A stretch of 64,000 bases of DNA from Brevibacillus formosus (GTDB lineage: Bacteria > Bacillota > Bacilli > Brevibacillales > Brevibacillaceae), in assembly GCF_003013405.1 (NCBI RefSeq), contig NZ_PXZL01000013.1, positions 1 through 64,000 of the forward strand, given 5' to 3'. Below the pieces are notes generated by a model that saw only the letters and a program-made list of their open reading frames with translations, had not been told where the DNA came from and made no database searches. Position numbers and translations under genes: made by a program. Below are positions 44,088 through 52,681 of this stretch, piece after piece. The first letter of the stretch is position 1. Every line of letters starts with the position of its first letter.

Positions 44088-45803
44088 ATGAACGTGGAGA
44101 AAATTCCAGCAACGGAAGGCCCTTATAATCTGGAAAATTATGACGAAGCATATGCGAATTTTGATTGGGCGGATGTGGAGAAGCAATTCTCTTGGTATGA
44201 GACCGGGAAAGTGAACATGGTGTATGAAGCCATTGATCGACATCTCGCTACGGATCGGAAAGACAAAATCGCTTTGATGTACAGCAATGCGACGAGAGAC
44301 GAGACTTATACTTTTGCACAATTAAGTGAATTATCCAATAAATTCGGGAATGTTTTGCGGAATTTGGGCATTGTGAAAGGGGACCGCGTTTTCGTCTTTA
44401 TGCCGCGTTCGCCGGAGCTTTATGTAAGCGTTTTAGGTACGATCAAGGTTGGCGCAATCGTAGGGCCGCTATTTGAAGCGTTCATGGAAGCGGCTGTGCG
44501 TGATCGTTTGGAAAACAGCGAAGCCATTGCGATCGTTACGACACCTGCACTTTTGCCACGTATTCCAGTAAACGACCTGCCTGCACTAAAACACGTGATT
44601 GTTGTGGGTGCAGAAGAGGAGCTAAAAGAAGGTCATATCCGCTTTGAAAAAGCGATGGAAGAAGCCTCCACCGAGCTGGAAATCGAATGGGTCGATCGTG
44701 AGGATGGCATGATCCTGCACTATACCTCAGGCTCAACCGGTAAGCCAAAGGGTGTCCTCCACGTCCACAATGCCATGATCCAGCATTACCAAACTGGGAA
44801 ATGGATTCTCGACTTGCAAGAGGATGATATTTATTGGTGCACAGCAGACCCAGGCTGGGTAACGGGTACTTCGTATGGCATTTTTTCGCCTTGGTTGAAT
44901 GGAGCAACCATTGTCGTACGTGGTGGACGTTTCACTCCCGAAGACTGGTATAAAGTGATTGAGAAAAACAAAGTATCGATTTGGTTCAGTGCTCCGACTA
45001 CGTTCCGCATGTTCATGGGGGCAGGGGATGAACTCGTCAAGCAGTTTGACTTATCCAGTCTGCGTCACGTCCTGAGCGTTGGCGAACCACTCAATCCAGA
45101 AGTCGTTCATTGGGGCATGCGCGTGTTCAATCAACGCATTCACGACAACTGGTGGATGACGGAAACAGGTGCTCAGCTGATTTCTAACTATCGCTGTATG
45201 GCAATCAAGCCTGGATCGATGGGTAAGCCGTTCCCAGGTATTTATGCAGCGATTATTGACGATCGAGGAAATGAGCTGCCGCCGAATCGTATGGGGAACC
45301 TGGCCATCCGTGCGGGCTGGCCGGCCATGATGAGACAAATCTGGAACAACCCAGCGAAGTACGAGGAATACTTCAGCATCCCAGGCTGGTATGTATCCGG
45401 GGATTCTGCATACAGGGATGAAGAAGGCTACTTCTGGTTCCAAGGCCGTATTGATGATGTGATCAATACTTCGGGTGAGCGAGTTGGTCCGTTTGAAGTA
45501 GAGAGCAAGCTCGTGGAGCATCCAGCAGTAGCCGAAGCAGGCGTCATCGGCAAACCAGATCCGGTTCGTGGTGAAATTATCAAAGCATTCATCGCGCTGC
45601 GAGCTGGATATGAGCCAAGTGAAGCGTTGATGGAAGAGATTCGCAAGTTTGTAAAGGAAGGATTGGCTGCACATGCTGCTCCTCGTGAAATCGAATTCCG
45701 CGACAAGTTGCCAAAAACTCGTTCCGGAAAAATCATGCGCCGCGTCTTGAAAGCGTGGGAATTAGGTCTACCAACTGGTGACCTGTCTACGATGGAAGAT
45801 TAA
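44088..45803 (+). CDS. acsA: Acetyl-CoA synthetase
   Basis: 571-residue AMP-forming acetate-CoA ligase, close in length and sequence style to B. subtilis AcsA. Motifs are ILHYTSGSTGKPKGVLH (P-loop), the acetate-pocket Trp region NWWMTETGAQ, WYVSGDSAYRDEEGYFWF, GRIDDVINTSGERV and the C-terminal KTRSGKIMRRVL with the acetylatable catalytic Lys. In B. subtilis this Lys is controlled by the AcuA/AcuC acetylation system; none of those genes is here. GGGAGAG lies before ATG 44088. The gene is monocistronic with a strong terminator. Confidence 0.95.
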   Translation: MNVEKIPATEGPYNLENYDEAYANFDWADVEKQFSWYETGKVNMVYEAIDRHLATDRKDKIALMYSNATRDETYTFAQLSELSNKFGNVLRNLGIVKGDRVFVFMPRSPELYVSVLGTIKVGAIVGPLFEAFMEAAVRDRLENSEAIAIVTTPALLPRIPVNDLPALKHVIVVGAEEELKEGHIRFEKAMEEASTELEIEWVDREDGMILHYTSGSTGKPKGVLHVHNAMIQHYQTGKWILDLQEDDIYWCTADPGWVTGTSYGIFSPWLNGATIVVRGGRFTPEDWYKVIEKNKVSIWFSAPTTFRMFMGAGDELVKQFDLSSLRHVLSVGEPLNPEVVHWGMRVFNQRIHDNWWMTETGAQLISNYRCMAIKPGSMGKPFPGIYAAIIDDRGNELPPNRMGNLAIRAGWPAMMRQIWNNPAKYEEYFSIPGWYVSGDSAYRDEEGYFWFQGRIDDVINTSGERVGPFEVESKLVEHPAVAEAGVIGKPDPVRGEIIKAFIALRAGYEPSEALMEEIRKFVKEGLAAHAAPREIEFRDKLPKTRSGKIMRRVLKAWELGLPTGDLSTMED

Positions 45804-45812
45804 TCACAAGAA

Positions 45813-45852
45813 AAACCATCTCTCGAAATGTCGGGAGATGGTTTCTTTTTTT
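45813..45852. terminator. Bidirectional terminator between acsA and czcD
   Basis: AAACCATCTCTCG and CGGGAGATGGTTT pair with one wobble around AAATGT, with T and A tracts on the two sides. Confidence 0.88.
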
Positions 45853-46870
45853 AGGAATGGTTATGTTGTTTATGATCATGCGGATGGTCGTGGTTGTGCT
45901 CATGCTTATGGTTATGATCGTGATCATGGGAATCGGCTGTTGCCTGGCAATGTAAGTCACCATGTACAGTAGAGGAGTTCTCAATCTGAATGGTAGCGTG
46001 TGTAATGCCGAATTCTTTTTCCAAAAGGACCAGTGCGTCATTTAACACAGGGTAGCTGGGCAAATCGTCCTGAACAACCAGATGGCATGTCAGGGAATCA
46101 AATCCGGAAGTAACCGTCCAAATGTGCAGGTCATGCACTTTGATAACTCCAGACAGCTGACTGAGTCGTTCTTCCACTTTTGCCGTATCCAGCCGGGAAG
46201 GGGCTCCTTCCAGCAAAATATTGACGGATTCTTTCGTTACGCGCCATGCGCTCAGCATGATCAGGACAGCCACGACGATACTGATGATCGGGTCGGCAAT
46301 GTACCAGCCAAAAGCCCACATCAGGATACCACCAACGATTGCACCGACAGAACCGAGAAGATCGCCGAGAACGTGGAGATAGGCGCTGCGTACATTGACG
46401 TTGTTCTTGGTGTCACCACGCATGAGTACCATCGCTGCAGCAATATTTGCCAAGAGTCCAACTGAGGCAATAATGATCATGGAGCCACTGGCAACCTCAG
46501 GGGGATTCCACATGCGTTGGAACCCTTCCCAGAAAATGAACAAGGAGATCAGCACGAGTGTCACACCATTGGTCAGTGCAGCCAAGATTTCAAAACGTTT
46601 CAACCCAAATGTTCTCTTGGCAGAAGGTGGTCGTGAAGCGAAATGAACAGCGATCAAGCTCAATAGAAGCGCTAATGCATCACTTAGCATATGTCCAGCG
46701 TCAGAGAGCAACGCCAAGCTATTGGTGAGGAAGCCCCCGATGGTTTCTACAACCAAAAATACAGCAATGATGAGGAAAGAAATGAGAAGAGCTCGTTTAC
46801 TGGCTCCTTTTCCATGGTGATGGTGGTCGTGACCATGACCATCTCCATGATCGTGATGATGAAATCCCAT
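45851..46870 (-). CDS. czcD: Cation diffusion facilitator, zinc/cadmium exporter
   Basis: 339-residue CDF transporter that exports Zn(II), Cd(II) or Co(II) in exchange for protons or potassium. Both ends are His-rich (HHHDHGDGHGHDHHHH at the N-terminus; many HDH and HEHNHD repeats at the C-terminus). The metal-binding HxxxD pair is visible in LLSDAGHMLSDALAL and in YLHVLGDLLGSVGAI, and six membrane helices precede the cytoplasmic C-terminal domain (LSQLSGVIKVHDLHIWTVTSG). In B. subtilis czcD is next to czcO; here czcO lies upstream on the same strand, and a CadC/CzrA-type repressor lies further up. Confidence 0.95.
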   Translation of the reverse strand: MGFHHHDHGDGHGHDHHHHGKGASKRALLISFLIIAVFLVVETIGGFLTNSLALLSDAGHMLSDALALLLSLIAVHFASRPPSAKRTFGLKRFEILAALTNGVTLVLISLFIFWEGFQRMWNPPEVASGSMIIIASVGLLANIAAAMVLMRGDTKNNVNVRSAYLHVLGDLLGSVGAIVGGILMWAFGWYIADPIISIVVAVLIMLSAWRVTKESVNILLEGAPSRLDTAKVEERLSQLSGVIKVHDLHIWTVTSGFDSLTCHLVVQDDLPSYPVLNDALVLLEKEFGITHATIQIENSSTVHGDLHCQATADSHDHDHNHKHEHNHDHPHDHKQHNHS

Positions 46871-46899
46871 AATTGTGTCCTCCTTATAACATGAATGAA

Positions 46900-47940
46900 T
46901 TATAGATGCTCTGCTAAATAAAGCGCGTCATTCCCAACACCGCCCATAAGCGCTGATCCTCGTGTATGCTGCCAGGGCAGCCCGAGAAAGGATAGGCCAG
47001 GAACTTTTGTTATCCCGCGATGATGAATCGGTCGGCCGTGGGAATCGAGCAAATTAGGGACGTTAAGCCAATCGTAGTTCGGTCGAAAACCGGTAGCCCA
47101 CAATATGTTATTAACCGTTGCTTGAGTTCCATCAGCAAAAATAGCAGTGTTTCCATTCACCTGTACTGCCCGGGGAACCAATCGCAGTGCTCCGGATCTG
47201 GACAATTCGCGGACCTGCTTTTTGTAACCGAAAATGGGATCAGGTGATTGACTCAATTTTTGTCCAAGCCAGGTGGAGCGGGGGACATCAAGTAATCCGA
47301 GTACCTTCATGTAATCAAAGATAGGTTTTCCAAAAATGAAGAGCGGCAAGTAAGAACGTGATTCGCCTTGTGAAAAAATAACGGGTCGATGAGCGGCAAG
47401 CTCTACTGCGATTTGTGCGCCAGAGTTGCCACTGCCCACGACGAGGACAGGACCGTCAATGAGCTGGCTTTCATTTTTGTACTGCTCGGTGTGCCATTGA
47501 CGAATGCTGGGGTCCAAGCTGTTTGCGATAGCTGGGATATAGGGTGTATGAAAGGGCCCCGTAGCAATCACTACCTGGTTCGCGAAGAGCAAGCTGTCTG
47601 GTGTCCGAACCTGAAATCTAGATCCGGCATGGCTAAGTTCCAAAACGGTAGTTCCGAGCATGACTGGCAATTCAAAACGTTTCGCGTACAATTCCAGATA
47701 ATCTGCTGCATCGTCTTTGTTTGGGAGTGTATGCGGCTCTCCAGGGAAAGCGAGGCCAGGCAGATAATTATATTTGCGAGGCGTAAAAAGTACGAGTGAA
47801 TCGTACCGCTTGCGCCAACTATCACCAATCCGTTTGTTTTGCTCCAAGATGACAAAACGGCGGCTTTTACGCTTGAGAGCATAACCGAGAGCAAGTCCTG
47901 CCTGCCCTCCGCCAATTACGATGACGTCATAGTCGTTCAT
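46900..47940 (-). CDS. czcO: CzcO-like flavoprotein monooxygenase/oxidoreductase
   Basis: 346-residue FAD- and NADPH-binding protein of the flavin-monooxygenase type. The FAD motif is VIVIGGGQAGLALGYAL, the NADPH motif is VLVVGSGNSGAQIAVELA, and the C-terminal ATG signature is LWATGFRPNYDW. B. subtilis CzcO (formerly TrkA) is encoded next to CzcD, and that pairing is kept here in the order czcO then czcD. Its reaction is not established. No riboswitch or other control signal was noted; it probably shares transcription with czcD, with only 29 bases between them. Confidence 0.87.
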   Translation of the reverse strand: MNDYDVIVIGGGQAGLALGYALKRKSRRFVILEQNKRIGDSWRKRYDSLVLFTPRKYNYLPGLAFPGEPHTLPNKDDAADYLELYAKRFELPVMLGTTVLELSHAGSRFQVRTPDSLLFANQVVIATGPFHTPYIPAIANSLDPSIRQWHTEQYKNESQLIDGPVLVVGSGNSGAQIAVELAAHRPVIFSQGESRSYLPLFIFGKPIFDYMKVLGLLDVPRSTWLGQKLSQSPDPIFGYKKQVRELSRSGALRLVPRAVQVNGNTAIFADGTQATVNNILWATGFRPNYDWLNVPNLLDSHGRPIHHRGITKVPGLSFLGLPWQHTRGSALMGGVGNDALYLAEHL

Positions 47941-48032
47941 GATTCGGGCCTTCTTTCCGGTAAGGATTACCTAAATCATACCATATTCATTATTATATTC
48001 AAGTAATTGTTTGAATGTTTTTTGGACATCAG

Positions 48033-48062
48033 CAAAAAAGGCCGCCACTATTGGTGACGGAC
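48033..48062 (-). terminator. Terminator of the ArsR-family gene
   Basis: On the minus strand CCGTCAC (48060-48054) pairs with GTGGCGG (48048-48042) with one wobble, followed by CCTTTTTT. Confidence 0.8.
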
Positions 48063-48082
48063 CCGGATAAAAGCCAGTGGAT

Positions 48083-48472
48083 TTACGGCTTTGATTGCTT
48101 CAATTCGGCAGCATGCTCAATACCACACATGATTAAATGGCGGACATGATCGTCGTCGAGTGAGTAATAGACGAGCTTGCCATTTTTTCGGTACCGGGCG
48201 AGACCCATGTTTTTTAACAAGCGCAGATGGTGGGAGGTATTGGGAATCGAACTATTGATGGTTGCAGCGACATCGCATACGCATAGCTCTCCTTCAAGTG
48301 CCAGCGCATAAATGATTTTTGCTCGCGTATCATCTGCAAGAGCCTTGAAGAGAGGGGCGACACCTTCCGTCTCCATCATTCTGGGCCGAAGCCTGTTTAC
48401 TTTTTCTTCGTCGATCGTCTGGACTTCACAAACCTCTAGATCAGTGGGAATGCGCTGAATGTCTTCGCTCAT
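48083..48472 (-). CDS. ArsR/SmtB-family metal-sensing repressor (CadC/CzrA-like)
   Basis: 129-residue winged-helix repressor. Two metal sites can be read. An alpha3N-type site comes from an N-terminal Cys (DLEVCEVQ) plus the Cys pair in ELCVCDVA. An alpha5-type zinc site is in DDDHVRHLIMCGIEHA. The recognition helix is in SIPNTSHHLRLLKNMGLA. Such proteins release DNA on binding Zn, Cd or Pb. The TATAAT at 48510-48505 puts the transcript start near 48498, so the ATG at 48472 is chosen over 48496. It lies upstream of czcO-czcD and is divergent from ycgR. A terminator follows, so the exporter genes have their own promoter. Confidence 0.85.
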   Translation of the reverse strand: MSEDIQRIPTDLEVCEVQTIDEEKVNRLRPRMMETEGVAPLFKALADDTRAKIIYALALEGELCVCDVAATINSSIPNTSHHLRLLKNMGLARYRKNGKLVYYSLDDDHVRHLIMCGIEHAAELKQSKP

Positions 48473-48504
48473 TTCCTTCACCCCAAACCGTACCATTTTC
48501 CACC

Positions 48505-48510
48505 ATTATA
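48505..48510 (-). promoter_or_regulatory. -10 element of the ArsR-family gene
   Basis: TATAAT on the minus strand about 33 bases upstream of the preferred ATG. No good -35 is seen at 17 bp. Confidence 0.45.
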
Positions 48511-48601
48511 AGACGGATAAAGGGGGAAGGGAAGGCTGGACAACCTGTTCATTTTGTAAAAAAAGGTCAAGGAAAAGAAGGAAATATCGGTGCCTTTATA
48601 T

Positions 48602-48622
48602 AAATAGGAATGATACCTATTT
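48602..48622 (+). promoter_or_regulatory. Fur/Zur-shaped operator before ycgR-ycgQ
   Basis: A 21-bp near-palindrome with arms AAATAGGAAT and ATACCTATTT around a central G (48612). The core TAGGAAT-N-ATACCTA has the 7-1-7 layout of Fur-family boxes. B. subtilis ycgRQ is Zur-regulated, which makes Zur the best candidate. Confidence 0.55.
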
Positions 48623-48648
48623 GCGAAAAGAGAGGAGAGAAATTCCAC

Positions 48649-49653
48649 TTGATTCTGAAGATTCGCCAATTCCTGGTTGAAATAATCGGGGCGCTCCTGC
48701 TTGGACTAAGTGTCGTTTGGTTAACAATGGGCAGGGACAGCGGCTTGTTTTCCGGTTGGAGCATAGAATGGTCCCCTTTGTGGCTTGATGTGAAAACCTT
48801 TTTCCTTAGTATTTGGCTGGAAGCAATCCCGTTTGTCCTCTTGGGTGTATTCTTTTCTGCGTTTATCCAGACGTTTGTGACAGAAGAGCAGGTAAGGCGT
48901 TGGACACCGAAGCATCCACTCGTTGCCCTGCCGTTTGCCGGGTTACTGGGATTTTTATTCCCCGTATGTGAATGTGCCATTATCCCTGTGGTTCGTCGCT
49001 TGATACAAAAAGGGATGCCGCTGTCAGTCGGGATTGTTTTCTTATTGGCGGGACCGATTGTGAATCCCGTTGTTTTGTCATCGACCTATGTGGCTTTCGC
49101 GCGTCAGCCGGAAATGGCTCTCTACCGGGGCATTGCGGGATTCGTTGTTGCGCTAATTGTAGGCATGCTTGTGTTCCTGTTTGTCAAAAAAAATCCAATA
49201 CGGCTCGGCATGGAATCGCAAATCAGTCATGAAGCCGACCATGTAAAAGCGACGGGTGGAAAGCTATCCTCGACGTTTGCCCACGCGGTGGATGAATTTT
49301 TCGACATGGGGAAATATTTGTTGTTTGGTGCGTTTATCAGTGCGCTTTTACAGGTGTACATCAGCCGGGATACGCTCATGGACATCGGTCAAACACCGCT
49401 CACCTCCAATTTGGTCATGATGGGGATGGCGTACTTGTTTTCGCTTTGCTCAGAGGCAGATGCGTTTATCGCTGCTTCCTTTGCCAATACATTTTCAAGC
49501 AGCTCGTTGCTTGCCTTTCTGGTTTTTGGCCCCATGCTCGATTTAAAAACGACGTTGATGCTATTTGGAACGTTTCGCTTTGGTTTTGTTGTCAAGCTGG
49601 TCGTAGCTATTACGCTTTTGGTGATTTGCGTCACCATGCTCATACCGATGTAA
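48649..49653 (+). CDS. ycgR: YcgR/YraQ-family permease (DUF318)
   Basis: 334-residue integral membrane protein of the DUF318 permease family. About eight helices are visible. Conserved features are the FPVCECAIIPVVRRLIQKG segment, with two Cys near the middle of a helix, GPIVNPVVLSST, and FSLCSEADAFIAAS in the second half. In B. subtilis it forms a pair with YcgQ and belongs to the zinc (Zur) regulon, so a role in zinc supply or allocation is likely. TTG 48649 follows GAGGAGAG by about ten bases; an ATG at 48610 lies inside the operator and has no RBS. Confidence 0.85.
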   Translation: MILKIRQFLVEIIGALLLGLSVVWLTMGRDSGLFSGWSIEWSPLWLDVKTFFLSIWLEAIPFVLLGVFFSAFIQTFVTEEQVRRWTPKHPLVALPFAGLLGFLFPVCECAIIPVVRRLIQKGMPLSVGIVFLLAGPIVNPVVLSSTYVAFARQPEMALYRGIAGFVVALIVGMLVFLFVKKNPIRLGMESQISHEADHVKATGGKLSSTFAHAVDEFFDMGKYLLFGAFISALLQVYISRDTLMDIGQTPLTSNLVMMGMAYLFSLCSEADAFIAASFANTFSSSSLLAFLVFGPMLDLKTTLMLFGTFRFGFVVKLVVAITLLVICVTMLIPM

Positions 49654-49663
49654 GGAGGAGAAT

Positions 49664-50662
49664 ATGGATCAGAACAAATTGAAGCGTCATCATATCATGC
49701 GCAGTTTGATTTTGGCAGGCATTACAGCGTTATTGGCCTATTTGATCCTGTCGGAAACACTCAGTCATTATCTCGCACCGCGATTGCACATGTTCAGCTA
49801 TGTCACACTCGTCATCCTGGCCCTGTTGACAATTGTCAGCATACGGCAAATTTTTGTTGGCAGTAGCGTTTACGATTGCGATTGTGAGGAGCAGCACAAA
49901 GTTCCGCGTACACCTATGGGCTCCCTTTTGGTTTATAGCTTGTTTATACTCCCCATCGTAATGGGATTTGTCATGCCGGATAAAATTCTTGGCAGTGATG
50001 TAGCCGAGAAGCGGGGGATCACGCTACTCAGCAATGATGTACGAAAGCTGGCGGATGTCACGGCGAACGCGAATATGAATGCGAATGCAACAGAGAATGC
50101 AAAGCAGACAGCAGAGGTAAAAGAAGATGCCGAGCCAAGCGTAGAACCGCAGTCAGAGACTACCAATCAAGTAGCAACACCCCCAGTGCAAGCAACAGAC
50201 GACGAGCAATTGCGGCAACGATTCTCGAACGGGGGATTTGGTGACTTTTATACGGATATCGCCGTCTTTTTACATAAACAGCCAGTGATTGAACTGAATG
50301 ACAAAGTGTTCTTGGACGGACTCACCACAATGGAGCTATATGCAAAAGAATTTGCTGGGAAAGAGCTTGAAACGATGGGATTTGTATATCGGCAGCCTGA
50401 TTTTACCAAGCAGCAGTTTGTTGTAGCGCGTTTTTCCGTCACCTGCTGTACAGCAGATTCCAGTGTTTACGGCGTTCTGGTGGAAAAGGATGACGCGAAC
50501 AAATGGGCAAAAGATAGCTGGGTAAAAGTTCGTGGAAAGCTCGAGCTGCGTCAGGTAGACGGATACGACATGCTAGTGCTCAAAGCATCTCAGGTAGAAG
50601 CCGTCTCCGCGCCGAAAGATCCTTATGTGTATTACAGCTTTGAAGCAGCAACAGACAGTTAA
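49664..50662 (+). CDS. ycgQ: TIGR03943/DUF1980 family protein (YcgQ)
   Basis: 332-residue protein. Two or three N-terminal membrane helices (IMRSLILAGITALLAYLIL, then FSYVTLVILALLTIVSI) are followed by a CDCEE motif and a third helix. An Asn/Ala-rich and Glu-rich linker (about 130-180) leads to an extracytoplasmic domain with FTDIAVFLHKQPV-like sequence and RFSVTCCTADSSVYG, where two Cys could bind metal. It is the usual partner of the YcgR permease and starts ten bases after it, with AAGGAGGAG. Zinc-related function is inferred from the B. subtilis pair. Confidence 0.87.
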   Translation: MDQNKLKRHHIMRSLILAGITALLAYLILSETLSHYLAPRLHMFSYVTLVILALLTIVSIRQIFVGSSVYDCDCEEQHKVPRTPMGSLLVYSLFILPIVMGFVMPDKILGSDVAEKRGITLLSNDVRKLADVTANANMNANATENAKQTAEVKEDAEPSVEPQSETTNQVATPPVQATDDEQLRQRFSNGGFGDFYTDIAVFLHKQPVIELNDKVFLDGLTTMELYAKEFAGKELETMGFVYRQPDFTKQQFVVARFSVTCCTADSSVYGVLVEKDDANKWAKDSWVKVRGKLELRQVDGYDMLVLKASQVEAVSAPKDPYVYYSFEAATDS

Positions 50663-50679
50663 AATGCGGGGGAACCGAA

Positions 50680-51129
50680 ATGATCGTGCGACTAGATTTA
50701 CAGGATGAACAAACGGTACAAAAACTTTGGAACATGCAGCAAAGAGCATATCGTGTAGAGGCAGAGATAATTGGTACAGAAGATATTCCTCCCCTGCGAG
50801 AATCAGTAGAACAACTGAGAGCATGTGGAGAAACGTTTTATGGCTACATAGAAGGAGGCGAGCTGGCTGGGGCTGTATCTTTTTTGATCGAAGGAGATAC
50901 ATTGGATATTCACCGAATGATTGTAGATCCTATTCATTTTCGCAAGGGAATCGCGAGTCAATTGCTTGCCTCTGTCCACGAGCATGGCAGCAGCAAGATC
51001 ATCGTCGCGACTGGTTCTTTGAACGAACCGGCCGTACGGTTGTATGGGAGACATGGTTTTACCTTGACGGATAAAAAAGAAGTGAAGCCCGGTCTTTGGC
51101 TATCTTTTTTCGAGAAAAGGATAAAGTAA
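50680..51129 (+). CDS. GNAT-family N-acetyltransferase
   Basis: 149-residue acetyltransferase with a single GNAT fold. The central strand MIVDPIHFRKGIASQLLASV carries the acetyl-CoA pyrophosphate loop (RKGIAS, a form of R/Q-x-x-G-x-G/A). It is followed by ATGSLNEPAVRLYGRHGF, the usual C-terminal helix with the Tyr, and the tail GLWLSFFEK. The substrate is unknown. It lies 17 bases after ycgQ, so it may share the operon, although a link with zinc is not evident. Confidence 0.85.
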   Translation: MIVRLDLQDEQTVQKLWNMQQRAYRVEAEIIGTEDIPPLRESVEQLRACGETFYGYIEGGELAGAVSFLIEGDTLDIHRMIVDPIHFRKGIASQLLASVHEHGSSKIIVATGSLNEPAVRLYGRHGFTLTDKKEVKPGLWLSFFEKRIK

Positions 51130-51158
51130 GTCTTCGCACATCCACTGCTATAGATTGC

Positions 51159-51198
51159 TTGACACCACCTTTCGTTGTTAGTATATTGGTTACAACGA
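51159..51198 (+). promoter_or_regulatory. Promoter and operator of the Rrf2-family gene
   Basis: TTGACA (51159-51164), 17-bp spacer, TATATT (51182-51187). A 27-bp inverted repeat (51172-51198) with arms TCGTTGT and ACAACGA covers the -10 box. Confidence 0.8.
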
Positions 51199-51209
51199 GG
51201 GGTGGTACA

Positions 51210-51650
51210 ATGAAAATCAGTAACAGATTCACCATCGCAGTACATATACTGTCGCTTATAAGTGTCCGTACCGATAATATGACCTCAGAGCAAATAGCCG
51301 ATAGTGTGAATATTAATGCGGGATATATTCGGCAAATCAGTGGACTTTTGAAAAAAGCCGGATTAATCGGAGTGAAACGTGGATCGGGTGGAGCATACTT
51401 GTTAAAAGAACCAGTTTCTATTTCTTTATACGACGTTTATCAAGCCGTCGATGTAGTCGTCGAGGGTGAACTCTTCCATTGGCATGAAAATCCCAATCCA
51501 AATTGTTGGGTTGGATCTAATATCCATGATGTTTTGGAAATCTATTTATTGAAGGCACAACAAGCTATGGAAGAGGTCTTGAGAGCAGTCTCCATCCATG
51601 AAATTACTGAGATCATGATTAGAAAAAAAAATGCTTCTTCGGGAGCATAA
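51210..51650 (+). CDS. Rrf2-family transcriptional regulator (YwnA-like)
   Basis: 146-residue regulator of the Rrf2 family. The winged helix-turn-helix is clear (RFTIAVHILSLISVRTDNMT, then NINAGYIRQISGLLKKAGLI and the wing RGSGGAYLL). A single Cys lies in PNPNCWVGSNI, the position of the YwnA-type NPNCPVG motif. The three-Cys cluster of IscR/NsrR is absent, so an iron-sulfur cofactor is unlikely and thiol sensing is possible. ATG 51210 follows GAGGGGTGG. A 27-bp operator covers its own promoter, and a near copy lies before the next gene, so it probably represses itself and the esterase. Confidence 0.88.
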   Translation: MKISNRFTIAVHILSLISVRTDNMTSEQIADSVNINAGYIRQISGLLKKAGLIGVKRGSGGAYLLKEPVSISLYDVYQAVDVVVEGELFHWHENPNPNCWVGSNIHDVLEIYLLKAQQAMEEVLRAVSIHEITEIMIRKKNASSGA

Positions 51651-51658
51651 TTTTTTTG
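51622..51658 (+). terminator. Terminator overlapping the end of the Rrf2-family gene
   Basis: ATGCTT and GAGCAT (with one wobble) close a CTTCGG loop, flanked by an A run and followed by seven T. Confidence 0.7.
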
Positions 51659-51661
51659 GTT

Positions 51662-51688
51662 TTGTTGTAAGTGTTTTACTAACAACGA
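51662..51688 (+). promoter_or_regulatory. Second copy of the Rrf2-family operator
   Basis: A 27-bp inverted repeat with arms TTGTTGTAAGT and ACTAACAACGA. Read on the minus strand it shares TCGTTGTTAGTA and TTACAAC with the operator at 51172-51198 at the same spacing. It lies about 44 bases before the esterase ATG. Confidence 0.75.
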
Positions 51689-51731
51689 GCCCACCCTCTC
51701 AAAAAAATGATTACACAAGGAGGATTTAGCA

Positions 51732-52601
51732 ATGGTTGGTTATGAATCTGAAATTAAAGAACTTCACTGGGATCAAGATGTAAATTCATTTCTTCAACTT
51801 ATTCCAAACATCATTTATTCCGACAAAGGGAACAACCCTTTAAAGCTAAACTTATTGGTATATAGAAATCCGATGGATGCTCTATTTAATCGAGAGGGTA
51901 ACAAAGAGGTTTATCCATTGATTATCTATCTGCAAGGTTGTGGATGGGGATGGAGCGACCAAGATTTGTTCGCCTTTATCCCACAGCTGTCAGAATTCGC
52001 CAAACGCGGGTATGTCGTTGCAAGCGTGCAATACCGCCTTAGTTCAGAGGCTATTTTTCCTGCTCAACTCGATGATGTGAAGGATGCGATACAATTTCTA
52101 AAATCAAATGCTGCGAAGTACAACATAGATCCAAGCAAAGTCGGTCTATGGGGAGATTCCTCCGGTGCACACTTAGCTTTACTAGCAGGGTTAGATGCTT
52201 TGGGATCAGAGGAAAATCAATGTGTGGTTCAAGCAGTTGTGGATTGGTTTGGGCCAACCGAATTACTGTCCATGAGCAAATACCCTTCTGTTTTTGACCA
52301 TGATTCACCACATTCGCCGGAGTCTAAGCTAGTGGGAGGAGCGATTCAAGAGAATCAAGCAAGAGCAAGAGAAGCGAGTCCCATCGAGTATGTTCGTTCG
52401 GATGCTCCGCCCATATTGATTATGCATGGTGACGCAGATGATGTAGTGCCCTATGAACAAAGCGTTGAACTTTTTTATGCATTGCGCAGAGCTGGAAACA
52501 ATGCAAGTATGTATAAAATTAAAGGAGCAGGGCATAACGGTTTCACACAACAGCAAACGATGGATGTTGTTAAAGCTTTTTTCGACGAACATTTAAAATA
52601 A
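51732..52601 (+). CDS. Alpha/beta hydrolase, esterase/lipase type
   Basis: 289-residue cytoplasmic hydrolase of the BD-FAE/HSL-like group. The oxyanion loop lies in LIIYLQGCGWGW, where the usual HGGG is replaced by QGCG. The nucleophile Ser is in GLWGDSSGAHLALLAG, the Asp in LIMHGDADDVVPY and the His in GAGHNGF, so the triad is complete. Substrates would be carboxyl esters or small acylated compounds. It lies directly downstream of an Rrf2-type regulator and its repeated operator, which suggests regulated expression under the signal sensed there. AAGGAGGA precedes the ATG. Confidence 0.88.
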   Translation: MVGYESEIKELHWDQDVNSFLQLIPNIIYSDKGNNPLKLNLLVYRNPMDALFNREGNKEVYPLIIYLQGCGWGWSDQDLFAFIPQLSEFAKRGYVVASVQYRLSSEAIFPAQLDDVKDAIQFLKSNAAKYNIDPSKVGLWGDSSGAHLALLAGLDALGSEENQCVVQAVVDWFGPTELLSMSKYPSVFDHDSPHSPESKLVGGAIQENQARAREASPIEYVRSDAPPILIMHGDADDVVPYEQSVELFYALRRAGNNASMYKIKGAGHNGFTQQQTMDVVKAFFDEHLK

Positions 52602-52681
52602 ACGCTAGTGACCTAATAGAGAAGGATCTCATAAAAAAGACAGCCCCGTAACGTGCCCCCCTTAAAATAGCCATTGGAACA

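Noticed and set aside
45051-45674. 207-codon minus-strand frame inside acsA
   Set aside because: Antisense to a complete acetyl-CoA synthetase gene, with no motif or start signal.
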